Notes: generated from the sequence alone by a model not told the origin. A stretch of DNA of 64,000 nucleotides from Populus alba (GCF_005239225.2 NC_133296.1:6696001-6760000); one strand, 5' to 3'; shown: positions 9,675-22,670, counted from the first letter of the stretch. Translations and numbers: made by a program.

Positions 9675-11454
9675 TTAAAATGCCACTGATCCTCGGGAGA
9701 GAGACAATGACAGTTCTAAGGGAACAGTAGATGAAAACTGGGGCTCAATGAAGTATCTGGTGTGTGGCATCAAGGATCCTGTTCTTGTGCAAGTAATGAC
9801 TTCAGTGTCGTCAGAGCTCTGCAAAGCCACAATCATTCAAAGTGAGTTGTACTTTCAGCTCAAAACACCATATTAGAACAGACAATTCAATATATGACCA
9901 GAACTGAAATTAAGGTTTGCAATGGCATGCTATTCCCATGTATAGCATGTCAGATCATTGCGATTATTACTGCTTGTGTTACAGCAGATAAGCGCGAAAA
10001 AACACAAAAGATGGCATCGATAGAAGGATTTGAGGAGGCAGAAGGTTGAAAACAAGATAACATGACTTGGTCATCAATTAGAAACAACTACACTACCAAG
10101 ATGTAAAAATGCTTTTTGAACAAAGAGCAGGGCAAGAGCAAGGGGTGGAAGACATCGACAACTACAAGCTACAGGCAAAACCTTGCATGGCAAAATAGTA
10201 AAAAGAAACTATGAAATTGACTAGCTGGTTTGTATACTTGATTGGCTGGAGATGAGAGAGACATGCAAACCCCTAACTTTTAGCTTCCATTGGATCACAA
10301 TTCAATCTAAACTTGGGATGTTGAACACAAACACCGAAACAAATCTATATCTTGTAATAAATATGATCGTGAGCGCCCAATTTCAACCTGTATACATGTT
10401 ATTAAGCTCTGAATATCCTCCCAGCAATTTTTTTCAGGAACCACACAAACTTTAAATGCAAAAGAAACCAAAATTTTTGTAAGACCTCCAATAAACTTGC
10501 TTCCATCAAACTAAAAGTCTAGCCATTATCTCCATTTCAACATTAAACTTATCCATAATTTACTTTACAAAAATGTGATCACACTTATTAAACTTATCCA
10601 CGAGTAAAATAACCCAAAAAAACATGTATCACTAAACATGTAAATCAGAAACCACTTAACATAAGCAAACATGACAAGAAAATAGAAACAATCAAATACA
10701 AAGCAAGGAAAAAACAAGATCAAGATTAGGATAAATTATACCATCCACTTGAACTGGGCCGATTTCCACTGGATCTGGGTCTAACGAAACCCAGATTTGA
10801 TTCATCACCTCTCCTCATCGTCTCATGCCCACCTGACTTAGGCCTTCCGTCTTCACCAAACCGACCCGGAGAACCGAAAAACTGTTGCTGTTGCCTTTGA
10901 CCCACCTCCTTACCCCTAAAAACCTCCGGTCCAGGCCTCTCCTCCCTCCCGACAAAACCCGATCTAAGATGTGGTGGCACAAACTTATCCGGTTTAGGCG
11001 ACCCCAGACTAGCCCCAACCTCCTTCTGCTTCTCCTGTCCACGAACCGGAGAAGAAACAATCGAACCAACCCCGGTTCGACCTAAAGGACGCAGAGAAAT
11101 ACTGTCTTGTTCCGGTTCAGCCCCTGTTTGAACCGGGATTTGAACTTGAGCTGGATGGATTGGTGGGGTTTTCGGAGAGGGAGTCAGTGGTGTTGTTTGG
11201 ATAGTGGATATCGGTTTAGGTGTGGGTCGGGTCAGAACCAGCATCCGGCCATGGGTTCGGGTTGATGAGGATGGAAGATTGCTTTTGTAGATATTGTTCG
11301 GGCTATTAGGTGATGATATTGTCGAGTAAAACGAAGTGGAAGATGGGTGCTTTGATGGGTTGTTGTTTGTGTTACTAGAAGAGGAGGAATTGCTTATGTT
11401 TTTGTCATAAACATGGTTAAAGTTAACGGAGGCATATTTATTGGCTCTTGCCAT
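9675..11454 (-). CDS. Unnamed plant protein, disordered, two exons
   Basis: Exon 1 is 11454-10742 and exon 2 is 9816-9675, with a 925-bp intron. The donor is TG|GTATAA. The acceptor must be the second of two adjacent AGs (CAGAG|C), because the first would create a stop codon. The product is 284 residues. It starts MARANKYASVNFN, has Ser/Asn- and Pro/Thr-rich low-complexity stretches (about 20-65 and 75-110), a conserved-looking patch KPDKFVPPHLRSGF at about 154-167, a Gln run near 187-191 and basic Gly/Arg-rich sequence to 235. It closes with a more ordered segment including PHTRYFIEPQF. The VPPHLR patch resembles the PPHLR motif near the N-terminus of DDX3-type helicases, a protein-binding motif there; that is a loose comparison. 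No catalytic domain is seen and I do not recognise the family by name. Confidence 0.75.
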
Positions 11455-11760
11455 CCACCACCAGCAACCACCACTAAAGTAGAGTCTTGTGTGCTTGTTT
11501 CTAGAGAGAAAAAGGACGGATCTTTGGCTGTTATTTTAGCTCTACAGAGGAAAAGGTACGAGTGAGAATAGAAGGAATGGATCTTGAAGTTAAAAAGGAA
11601 AGAGAGAGTGGAGAGAGAGAGAGAGAGAGAGAGGGAGGGAGAGAGGAAAACTAAAAAACGCCCTCTTTTTTTTGCTATAATTATTTGGGTTTTTTTTTTT
11701 TTTTTTTTTTTTTTTAGTGAAAGGAATTGAGAGGGGGAGGAGTCCGCGGTTTTTAGGGAA
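11455..11760 (-). promoter_or_regulatory. 5' leader and promoter region of the gene at 9675-11454
   Basis: A GA repeat (about 11601-11655 on the plus strand, thus CT-rich in the transcript sense) and a long T run (about 11690-11716) lie just upstream of the start codon. CT-rich leaders and GAGA-type tracts are common in plant 5' regions. I see no clear TATA box. Confidence 0.4.
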
Positions 11761-12794
11761 TGGTAAGGGATCGATTTGAGCAGTGGTTTTCAGTTGCTTG
11801 CGTGGCGAAAAGTTAGTGGATTTGTGAGAGGGAAACAGGAGGAAGTGGCAAATTCAAACACTTGTGTTTCTGTACTAGGTGGTTTCGCTGAATATACTAA
11901 TTACATGTCCGATAGTGTATTAGATATTGTTTTTTAAAGTATATATTTTTTAATATATTAAAAAAATAATTTTTAAAATCATTATATCAAAATAATTTCA
12001 AAACATTAAAATAAAAATATTTTAAATTTTTAAAAAAATATAATTAAACCACATTTCTAAATATACTCTATAAAAATTTATTAGCTTCCATAAAGTTAAT
12101 TAGTTGGATATAAAACTTTTTAAACATAGAAAGTATATTTAACTGTTTAAAAAAAATTCATGTTGTTATTAAACTTGTATACCTATTTATATTTAATTAG
12201 TATACTTGCTCTATATTATTTTTTATTTTATTATATAATAAAAAATATTAAGAATAATTTAATTATAACTTAATATTAAATAAAAATTTAATAAAAACTC
12301 TATAAAGTTTAAAAAAAAAACAAAAAAACATAATAAAAAGTAATAAAAAAACTCAACCCACTCTTTAATTAACATTAAGTCAACATGTAAAACTCAACAA
12401 TTTAAATTATAAATACTATTTGGTTGATTTAATTTTTATATTTTATTTTATGATAAAAATATAAAAAAATAATTTATCATTATTTAAATACTAAAAAATA
12501 AAATAAAATAAAATAAAAATTTTACTGTAAATAATAAATTTTAAAAAAATAAAAAACTAAAAAAGCGGTACCTAAAAAACCAGGGGCGTGGGCAAGAAGG
12601 AGGACCACACACTTAGCTTCTTTCTTTTTTTTCCTTTGAATAAGGCACCTTCAAAAAAAAAAAATAGGTTATTTAAGTAAATATACGTTGTGGGGGATTC
12701 AATCCCGTGAGTTTAGAAGCACCCCCACATTTCAGTGCCACCTAATTTTGATCTAAAACAATTAGAATAATGTATTAAGCACCTTGCAGTTTTA
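11761..12794. other. AT-rich spacer with MITE-like relics
   Basis: Very AT-rich, with no coding frame of note. Sequence at about 11920-12060 resembles the AT-rich MITE-like family listed below (CAAAATGATTT-type core). Confidence 0.4.
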
Positions 12795-12980
12795 AGTATG
12801 TTTGGAATGTAATTATAATTATTTTTTATTTAAAAATATATTAAAATAATATTTTTTTTATTTTTAAAAAAATTATTTTTTATATTAATACATCAAAATG
12901 ATTTAAAAACATATTAATTTAAAATAAAAAAAAAATTAATTTTTTTAAAAGTATTTTTAAAATACAAAAACAAACAGAGC
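12795..12980 (+). mobile_element. AT-rich MITE-like repeat
   Basis: Starts near TGTTTGGAATGTAATTATAA, has the core ATACATCAAAATGATTTAAA and the segment CATATTAATTTAAA, and ends in CAAAAACAAACAGAGCC. The ends are roughly inverted (TGTTTGG against CAAACA). Relatives lie at 22475-22670, 22725-22935, 23765-23950, 33075-33270, 57650-57845 and 61065-61190. Confidence 0.5.
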
Positions 12981-13339
12981 CTAACCAATTGAATTATCAC
13001 AAAATTGCTACTCAAAGTTGTTTAGAAATAATATATTGACAAGTTTTATTGATCATATAAAGAGTGAAACCGACTCTTTATTTTGTTTAGTTGTTAGTAT
13101 AATATAGTGTAGCAAGCTTTTCAAAAGTATTTTTTAATTAAAAAATATATTAAATTATTTTTTTCACATTATTATATGAAAACTATATAAAAAATACATT
13201 AAAAATCAATTTATTATATTTTAAAGAAAAAGGTAATTTGAAAAGCATTTTAAAAGATAATTTCAACAAAAAAAAACAAATACCCATCAATATAGTTTGT
13301 AAGATCATCAATTTATTTGTGTTTATTACAATGGATAAA

Positions 13340-13800
13340 TGTGGACCAAAATTAGAGGTGATTATTTTTTGTTCAGTTCAGTTTTTATTTATAAAACAAC
13401 CAAACTGAAATTTTATAAAATACAAAAAATAAAATCAAAAAACGGTTCAAACTGACAGGTTTCGGTTCAATTAGATTATTTTATATTAAAAAGTAAAACC
13501 CAACCAATCTATTTCGGTTCTATTCAGTTTGGTTTTGGTACGATTCGGTTCGGTTCGATTATTTTATATTGAAAACCAAAAGCTATATTGTTCTTTGGGT
13601 TTTTTTTTTTTTACTTTCTAATGGGCTTGGTTTCGGTTTGGTTTGGTTTTTTGCGATTTGGTTTTTCAATTTCAGGCTTATAAAACCAAAATCAAACCAA
13701 ATATTTTTTAAAATATTATAATTGGTTTTTTTTATAGTTCGGTTTTTTTTTATTATTTTTTCTGGTTTTCTCAGTTTAATCGATTTTTTCCTATCCCTAT
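13340..13800. repeat. GGTTT/GGTTC-rich degenerate repeat
   Basis: Many degenerate copies of CGGTTTGGTTT and CGGTTCGGTTC with reverse-complement ACCAAAACCAAA pieces nearby, so the stretch could fold on itself. No gene. It may be a foldback or MITE relic. Confidence 0.4.
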
Positions 13801-16251
13801 CTGAAACAAGAGTTTGATTTGATCATTATTTAAGATGTGTTTCTAATTGAATTGAGTTAAACATTGATTCACTACAATTCAGTTAACCCAACTAGGTTTA
13901 TAATAATCTCATCAAACTTAATCTATGCTAGGCAAGGTCAACAATAATTTTTTTTAAAAAAAATAACAAAACAATCTATTTTAATAAAAATGATTGACTT
14001 AAATTAATCTAATAATTCATAGGTTGATTCAATAATTTGGAGATTTAAGCTTTTTTAAAGTTAATTTTGGATCAAAATTTTACAATTGATGAATAAATTA
14101 GTTTCTTATATTATAGCATTGAATATTTAAATATTGAGAATATTATGTGATATTAATAACTTGTTTAAAGTGTTCTCTCTCGCTATATATATATGTGTGT
14201 GTTTGTGTGTGTGTGTAAGATGACTTAATCGTTATTAAATAATGATAATGTCTTAAAAAATTTAAGTAACTTAAAAACAAGGTTTATATGTTAGATAATT
14301 GGGTAATCTCTTGGTTATGACAATCTAATTCATTCTCATTAGCCAAGATGACTAATGGTTGATGCATGATACCTATAAAAGATTTTCTTTGATAAATTTA
14401 GTGATTCTTTGATACTTAAATAAATATCTTTATGAGAAAAAAAGACAATGATATTTTAGAGAAAAACTCTAGAAATAAATATGCAATAAAGATGATTTAA
14501 TGTTATTAAAAAAATATGGTTTTTTAGTTTTCATTTAGACCAAAAGATAAGAATAATAGGCTATAAAGACCGATGAGATCCTTAAAATAAGAGGGTCCTT
14601 CGAATTTTTTTATCCCTATTTATTTAATAAAAATTAAATATAATATTGTGTGAGTTCGTGTAAGTTTTAAGTTTAAAGGCTTTTTTACTTAAGATGGTGT
14701 GTTACCAAATAATATAAATCATATCTTGAAACCCTACTTAATATTTTAAACTATTGGATTGAGATGATTTTTTAACCGAGGTTTCCACTAATTCTAACCC
14801 AAGTTATTTTTTTATATAACTCTAGTTATGTGTCCACCTTTCTAAATGTATTTAGCATCAATTATAGATAAGATTTACTTAAAATGAAGGGAAAAAACTA
14901 GGACATGAAGCCTATTTTTATATTAAAAGGTAACATCCCATATAAAAAATAATTTTGTATCTAAGTGCAATCATACCATAAATAAAATAATTATAAGTCT
15001 AGAATCTTGAAAAAAAAAATCCAAAATAAAAAAAATAAAAAGGGGCAGTGACATATTTATGTCTAAAATTTACAATATAAAATATTGACAGCACCAATAT
15101 AAAAATAATAATCAAATACAACAATAATAAATAAATAAATAAAATAATTATAACAACAACAATAATTATAATAAAAAACTGTATCAAGAACTTATTTATC
15201 TAAGACGTGAAAAAGAAAAAAAAAAACCAAACATCATTTCAAATTATGAGTAAATATAGTATAAAAAATAACAATTCACATAAAACTCAAAATAATTGAT
15301 TGGCTTACACATGTTCCTTAGACATTTCATCTTGTTAGCATACTTTGATTTCATCATACATAAAAAAGAAGAAGCTAGCCTCATCTCTTTCACTGACCAA
15401 AATAAACCCTCGAAGATTTTTAATAAGAATAAACTAATAATATTATCAATAACCCTAGGTTATTAAAAATAAAATATCCTTAAATTAAAAAAATACACAC
15501 TCCACATATTAGTCTTAGGCACATTAGCCCTAATCATTCTCGCTCATCATGGTGGAGATAGGGGAAAGAGTAGAATTGTTTTCCTTTAGATTTTGAAAAA
15601 TTACTCCTTAACCTAAAAATTACATTACACAATACCCTTAGATTAGGGATGAGAGTGAGTATTTACTTGTCATTTTATATATATATATATTTATTATCCA
15701 TCAAATAAAATATTTAAATATTTAAATATTTATATTCTATTATTATTTATTATTTAAAAAATTATGTATATATATATATATATATAATTGGATTTTGATT
15801 TTTTTTTAATGTTCTATATATTATTGCGTGTGTAATATGTAAGATATATATATATTGTATTAGATTTTAAAGACATTAAATGTTTTATGTATATATTTAT
15901 ACCTATTCACTCCTGTTTCTGAAGTATATTAAACTATGCCTATTAACCGGTATCAAACACAAACCCCTTTGGTTTATTTTCAAGTTTGCCCATCTAGGTT
16001 ACCTTGATAAGTGTTAGAATCTTTTCACTGGACAACCATATTTATGATAACTTGTTTGATATGGAAAGAATTCCATTGTAGTCCGGAAGAAGACATATAA
16101 AAGCAACTTTTAGAACACAACTATAAATGCTGATGGCAAACATATATCACATGATTATTTTTTCCAGTTATACTGGTAAATGATGATTATTATTTTTCCA
16201 TGTTACTAGATGTAGTAACATTACCTTCCTTTTATCTAAGCACATTTGCAG
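13801..16251. other. AT-rich spacer with TRIM relic and simple repeats
   Basis: Holds a TG/TA simple repeat (about 14183-14216), a relic of a TRIM (14600-14780, listed separately), TAA-rich stretches (15100-15180) and TA repeats (15675-15790). No exon of the augmin copy was found here. Confidence 0.4.
14600..14780 (+). mobile_element. TRIM relic (internal end plus 3' LTR)
   Basis: Resembles the 3' half of the complete TRIM at 32218-32507: an internal piece with GTGTGAGTTCGTG and AGATGGTG, then an LTR starting TGTTACCAAATAATATAAAT at about 14700. Confidence 0.5.
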
Positions 16252-17225
16252 ACCAGATGTATCTGAGTTGGAGACAAAGCTTGCGGAACAGTCAAAAATA
16301 CTTCAGAGTCTTCAGCAGAAAATTGATGACTTGGCATCTAAGGTCCATCCACTTATCTAATTCAGTTTTGTTTATTTATTGTTTTCTTTTATGTTCAAAA
16401 GAGTCCTTTGTATTTCTCACATTAAATCAATTTGATGTTACCATGTCTTCAATTCACACTCTATGTGCGCACGCGCGCGCGTATGTGTGATTGTGAGTGT
16501 AAGGGGGTTTATTGCTCACGTAGCTCTAGACATAATGCTGTCATTCTTGGAGAAACTTTTGATATGTTGTTCTCTAGAACAACTGTTCACACACACACTT
16601 TATTGTTAAACTGTTGAAAAGATGTGCTGCTTTGGATTTTTGCATGTTCTCCCCTTGAAAATACAATATTAATTCTTAAATTCCCACCTTTGAACAAACT
16701 GTTTTTCTGAATACTTATTTTCATCTAATGTCGAGTCATTCCCAATTTCTTGTACTGTGAAGTATTAATGCAGCTCATTTTTTTCCATCTCATTTATTTC
16801 TTATTTTCCCTTCTTTTTAACTCTATAACACATTTTGTTTAGCATGCATACAATCCAGATGAGGAGTATTCTGAGGTGGAATCTCATCTCCGGGCACATT
16901 TGGAATCTTTCCTAGAAACTGCAAGATCATTCAATGTGATATACACAAAGGTCTGGATTTTCTCTGCTAGGTCTTAATTTATTATTTAAATACTCTTGTT
17001 GCTAGCTTTATCTGAACAAAGAAGTTTCTAGGAATCTCCTTAGAAACTTTAAGATAGGGATGACAGTAGGGTACCAAGAAGTCGGATTTCTTGATATTCA
17101 TACCTTACCCATTAATCATCAGGTAAGAAACTTAGATATCCATAAACTATCAATTGGGTTTCGGGTATCCATATGGGTATTTATTAACTAACTATTTTTA
17201 ATTACTCAATAAAAAAACACAATAG

Positions 17226-17271
<46 letters not shown>

Positions 17272-19336
17272 GAAATGATAAAATAATAAATATTATACAT
17301 GTACATGTGTTCTATGTCAATATTAAGATACATTTATCATATTGTATTAAAAAGTCGGATTGGTATCATCAGGTTCAAATTAAATTGCCATCTCTGCTTC
17401 AAGATCATTCAATTATTTCTGAGGTTTCTCTACTCCCTTTGAATATATCTGAACAATAACTTTTCTACATCGTGCTGGATCTCTTTCATGCATCTGGTGT
17501 TGTGAGTTGGTATGCCATTTGTTATATGTTTCTTTGTTTGGTTGATTATGACTCTTCATAGACACACTTTAAGACATTTTCAGTAGAAACTCTCTCAAAT
17601 CTTTAACTTGTTGTACATTTTTACTGTTTTCGGCATAAAACTTTAGACTTGAAAACTTATGCTTGAGCATCTTGGTGTTGAAGTCTATGATAATGAGTGA
17701 AAGTGTACTCTTGCTACATTACATTATGACTGTAATGTGTTCTTTTTTACCTTTTTAGGAAATACGCCCTTGGACGCACATCATGGAAGTGCCACAGCTT
17801 CATGGGTTTGGACCAGCTGCCAACCGGTTGTTGAAGGCATACAAGATGCTTTGGAAGGTATATCAGCATCATTTCATGTTTTTAATGTTTATATTCTCGA
17901 ACGGTTGCATGGTATCAATTTAATAATACTTCTGAATCCTATCAGCACTTTATTCAATCATGTCACTACACAATTGTTCATCATTATATAAAGCTATGAC
18001 CTATAAGGTTTCACCTCCTTTAGTTTATATATTTCAAGATCCCCCTCTCAAGGAGACGAGCTCATGTGGCCTCTAGCTCATTAATGCTGTCTTGTCAAGA
18101 ACCACCGACAAAACAGAAGTTTAAACTTTAGCCAGCACCTTGACCTTCCAAATAGTGGAAAAATGAAACAATTGGGAGTAGGAGAGGAATTAAGATGTGT
18201 TGAGTAAGATGTGGTAAGTAAATTTCTTAGACCCCTTCATAATCAGAAACATTCTGCACGTCCTTCATAGGAAACTGAAAGGGTGGGGGGAAGCACTAAG
18301 TAGTTGAGGGTATTTTAAATTTCTGAAAAAGCTGAAATGCTAATAAAGCTCATCTCCTTAAAAAAAAAAATTTAAAATCAGGGCATCGTATTTTATTAGA
18401 AACATGAAGCATTAATACAAGATTGATTCTTGTATCGAAAATCTTTTTAAAACTATGACGATTATCACTAACATTATATGTTACCAAAGGAGAAAAGTAA
18501 GAGAAAACCTTTGAGATGAAATTCGAAGGGCTTGCATAGGCAACACTGACCCAGCCTTGACATACCAACTGTTCTATTGGAAACTTACATTCTTCCTATC
18601 ACCATATGCTAAAGAAAATGTGGTCCTACACCAGGGGAAATCATGCAATTGTTTTCCTACCAAGGCATTTTTCTTGAACACCAAAGCGTGGAGACCTAAC
18701 ATGCCATTTCCATAGGCTTAAACTAGAACTGGAAGTTCCCTTTTACTTTCCTTTTTTTCTCTTCCAGTTATTCAATGTGAAGATTTTATTCATTTTCTGC
18801 TATACATTTGAATTTATATGGTTAGCTTAGATGTTTGTGAACAATTTGAGTTTTTCTCCTTTTGTTTTCTTTTTGTATTTCAATATTGTGCGCAAATGTT
18901 TCGGACGTGTTTTCCTGCATTATCAAGCACCCCACTAGCGAAGTATAAAAGCCTGAAAATAATGCTTTCTGCATTATTATGATATAATCTAATCAGTGGT
19001 AATGATTTATGGAGATGTTCCATTTAAGCTCAAAGCCATTCACAGCATTTGTGAAACTCTGCTAGAACTTAAATCAAGCAAACAAGAGAAGTTGCCATTT
19101 ATGCTTTCATGGGAATTGACTTTTTTCTGCTTTTGTGGCAGTTCCTAGGGAACTTAAGAAATCTTAGAGATTCGCATGCAGCTCTTGCTGTTGGATCTTC
19201 TGAAACAAAAGCTGGCGAGCCCTCTTCTGTTACAAGAATAATTTCAGAGTGTGAGTCTGCACTGACATTCTTAAATCGTGATCTTGGCATTCTCTCGGCT
19301 TCGATTTCACGTGAGAAAGGTAACAATGCATCATAA
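16252..19336 (+). pseudogene. Augmin subunit 7 (AUG7-like), C-terminal half only
   Basis: AUG7 is a subunit of the augmin complex, which recruits gamma-tubulin to microtubules for branched nucleation. Four exons read at 16252-16342, 16843-16950, 17759-17857 and 19142-19336, all with AG/GT borders and a continuous frame of 163 codons ending in TAA. Visible segments include [10 protein letters not shown], a coiled-coil-like run to [41 protein letters not shown] and a C-terminal [11 protein letters not shown]. This corresponds to the second half of a protein of about 330 residues. No N-terminal exon occurs upstream to 11760, and the first exon lacks an ATG. A MITE-like insertion sits in the second intron. 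No frame damage is seen, so the copy is young or still transcribed from a foreign promoter. Confidence 0.75.
17053..17397. mobile_element. MITE-like insertion in intron 2 of the augmin copy
   Basis: Bounded by imperfect inverted ends AGGGATGACAGT (17056 on) and TTGCCATCTCT (about 17386-17396). Contains an AT dinucleotide run at about 17230-17265. It interrupts otherwise ordinary intron sequence. Confidence 0.45.
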
Positions 19337-19801
19337 GATAGCTAAAAACTTCTGACATGACCTTACAACTCTTTCTTTGGGAACTTGTTTTTGTGGAATA
19401 TTTATATTATGTTTAAAGGTTGATTGAACTGAATGTCACAATACCACTGTTATTTTAGTGAGTGTGCAGTGTTCACTATGTCGGAGTATATTAATTTTGA
19501 TTTGATTCTTGATTCCTCAAACCTTGAATATATCATGTGAAATGAATGGCAGGCTTTTCCGTATGTTATATATGATGATTAGAGTTGGGGTTTAGTGTCT
19601 CCACTAGTAAGTCGGATATTTTTTTTTTCTCTAAACCAAAAAAATGAATGTACAAGTGTTAATGTGTTTTTTGATATCAAGAAGGAAAAAATATAACTGT
19701 AAATCAAAAAATCAATATTATATATAATAAATAAAATAAAGTGAGAATCATATGTGTTAATGCATAAAAAAAGAGTTGTTAACGTAACATCGGGTGTAGG
19801 A
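19337..19801. other. Downstream of the augmin copy, no gene seen
   Basis: Presumed 3' untranslated and flanking sequence, increasingly AT-rich. Confidence 0.4.
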
Positions 19802-20365
19802 TTATAAGTTCATCTGTTTGGAAGCTAGACAAAGTGGAAGCACTGAAATCGAAACACGTTTCGTAAAATAACTTGCCAATTCATCTTTGAGATTGCTTTG
19901 ATAATATATTCTCCTTTGCTCTGATTGTTTTTGAAGCTCTTCTTCCATTAGAGTAACTGGAAGGTGCTCAATCATATCATACTCTACCACGGAGTGCATC
20001 TCTACATGCATTCCACTTCCATAGCCTACAATTTGACTGGCATCACGCTTCATATGCTTAGCAGCATTCAAGTTAGTGGAGCAATATCTCTTCTAAGAAA
20101 GATCTGGACATTACAGATTCTGACTTTCCTTGTCAAGACTCGCTCTTTTAGTTTCTAACAGCATGCTTCTGAAGGGCTCCCTTGTATACATCCCCTCGTA
20201 TACCTCATAAGTGGTACCTGAGAAACCACTCGTCACTTTAGCACAGAGATTGCATTGAGCTCGTCTCTTTCTCATAAAGAGCAACACCATGATCATGAGT
20301 GTTAATGGACACTTCACCAACAATACATGCAAAGTATTTTCAGGAAGCTTCAGTTGCAAATCCAT
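19802..20365 (-). pseudogene. Possible DC1-type zinc-finger gene relic
   Basis: Two minus-strand frames (20365-20111 and 20071-19802) carry pieces that resemble DC1 (C1-like) domains of plant Cys/His-rich proteins: a PLTLM segment followed by CNLCAKVTSGFS, and GSGMHVEMHSVVE where the family has a histidine, valine, glutamate, cysteine end. Several expected Cys and His positions are replaced. A frame change lies between the halves, and no start or upstream exon is evident. The assignment rests on short motifs and could be wrong. Confidence 0.35.
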
Positions 20366-22474
20366 ATAAAAAATAACATGTGCATGTGAGAGACAGAAGT
20401 GGAAATCATCTTAAACAAAAAGCAGATATCTTGAAGGACAAAGATGAAGTATTAAGTAAAAGGTATTTAAAAACTAAGGTACCTAGAATATTTTAGGTAA
20501 CAAACACTCTACCGAAATTTGGCCAGCCCTAATATCTTTCCTTCTTTGCTATCAAAATCCAAAGAAATTTCAGGGACAGTAAAAAATACCAAGAAAGCAC
20601 TCATTCCATAAAAAAAAAAAAAAAAAAAAGAGGCTCTTTAATCTAACACCACAACAAATAAACTCAAAGGGAATATAATTGCAAAAATCAACAAACCTTA
20701 CGAGTAAAGCCCACCTTTAAAATCCCTCCTCCTCTTGTAGTTAGGTGGTCTGTTCAGAATTAGAGAATTAGACAACGTACAAATACAGGACAATAGCCCA
20801 GTGTGTTCCAAGGGCTTCATGAGTATTGAGATTTGAATTTCATGCATTGGTGCATATCACCTATATATGTTAAGGCCCACCCACATTAAACATAGAATAG
20901 TAAGTTTAGAAAGACTACCAATTATTTCACGATTTGATTTCATTTCTGGGTCTATGATCGGCAACACAAATATAACATTTCAAGGTAACCTGCCTGTGTT
21001 AATTTTCAAAACTTATATATCTGATATCATAAAAATCATAAAAATAACACAACATAGAACAAAATATTCAAAACTGAAGAATTCAATAAATAAATTAAAA
21101 TTTGACTCTTTCATAAATAATCCAAAACAAATTTAAAACATAATTAAAATCATTTTGTGGAGTATTCATGAATAACAAATAATGCATAAACTAATGGCCT
21201 TCAGGAATAAATGAGATATACTAATTCAAGAAGCACGAAGAACACAATCAAAAGATCCCGCTATTGAAGTTGAATTAAAGACCTGAAAAATATGAATGGA
21301 GATGTGAGTCCAAACACTCACTGTGAGGTAATAACTATAATACATGCTAATATATATTTTAAGATAAGTGAATATAGTTATATAAATCAAGTATAGAATG
21401 AAATAAGTATATCAAAGGTATCATATCAAATGGTGTACAAAAAAGTATAAATATCATAATTACATATCATATTATTGATATCCTACTCATGAGCTAGGAA
21501 ACACACACACACATATAATGATTTTTGTTACCCCATTTAAGCTGTTGTCAGAAACTCCACTCCAGACTAATGCAAAGATAGTTAGTTATTGCATGTTAAC
21601 GGAGAGTAATTAGTATATGTTCATATGGTATTTTGTTTCTTTGTTAGCATATGTGCACATCTTAAAATCCTAAAACACTTCTTTAATCCATAAATTATCA
21701 AATCCTCAATTGAAAACAACAGAAAAAATAGTCATAATACTTGCTTCTTTAACCCTTTTTAAAATCCAAAAGCTTAAGTTTAAAGAGAGTTGAATCCTTT
21801 GGTGTTTAGAGAAAAAAATCACGGTAAGAGAAGAGAAGAGAAGAAAAATCCTTTGGTGTGAAGCCGAGTCATATTAATGCAATAAACTACCTTTTACGCT
21901 AAGCATCTACCATATCAATGTTCTATAGTGTAGAACGAAAAATATTTAACTTAAACAAGTAGAGAATAAAAAATTTACCATCTCAAATTATTGGAAACAA
22001 CAAGAAAGTTTTTTGTTTTTTTTTGTTCATTTTCATAAGTGCTACTGTCAGTATTTATATGATAAATTTACGATAATGATATCCCATAAAATATGTGAAG
22101 AAAAGAAATCCTTAAATAAAAGAAAAATTAATTTTTTGAGTTTTCCTTTGGTGTTTCCTACGATTGACGATAATGTGCAAAGAATCCAATGCCGGCCAGC
22201 CTCAGTATTATGCATGCCCAGAACACAAGACAAGTTATGATTATGAGATGTCGTTTGTCCTTATACATGGAAAGCTGTGTTTTTGTTTCACATGGATAAA
22301 GACCAGGTATGAAGACTTCGACACCCAAAATCGATCGATGATTTACCATATGAAGGAAAATGGAAGAATTGGGTATGGTGTGATTGGTGTGGTTACAGTG
22401 TTAGCAATACCCTAGCAGACATCCAAGACGCACACATTATTATGGACGACGTGACACATGACATGGGAATTAAA
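20366..22474. other. AT-rich spacer, no gene seen
   Basis: Holds an A run (about 20611-20630), a short AC repeat (21500-21512) and a GAGAA repeat (21827-21848). Short frames at 20867 and 22164 show no recognisable motif. Confidence 0.35.
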
Positions 22475-22670
22475 GGGGTGTTTGCGCATGTTATTAAAAA
22501 AATTAAATTTTTTTTGTTTAAAATAAATTTTTTTTATGTCTTCGGATAGTTTTAATAGATAGATATTAAAAATAATTTTTTTTAAAATAAAAAAATTTCA
22601 TTTTAATATTTTTATAAGTGAAAAATACTTTAAAACCATCATCATTACATGATTCCAAACAAGCCTAATT
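22475..22670 (-). mobile_element. AT-rich MITE-like repeat
   Basis: Opens GTGTTTGCGCATGT and ends CCAAACAAGCC, with the family's AAATACTTTAAAA segment in reverse orientation. Confidence 0.5.

Noticed and set aside
10815..11085. Frames on both strands inside exon 1 of the unnamed gene
   Set aside because: Shadow frames of the GC-richer exon at 10742-11454.
16432..16617. Frame with a Cys/Arg-rich stretch after the CGCGCG run
   Set aside because: Lies in an intron of the augmin copy and follows from a GC/TG simple repeat.
22164..22415. 83-codon plus-strand frame near a GC-richer patch
   Set aside because: No start context, splice pattern or recognisable motif; overlapping frames on the other strand are equally long.
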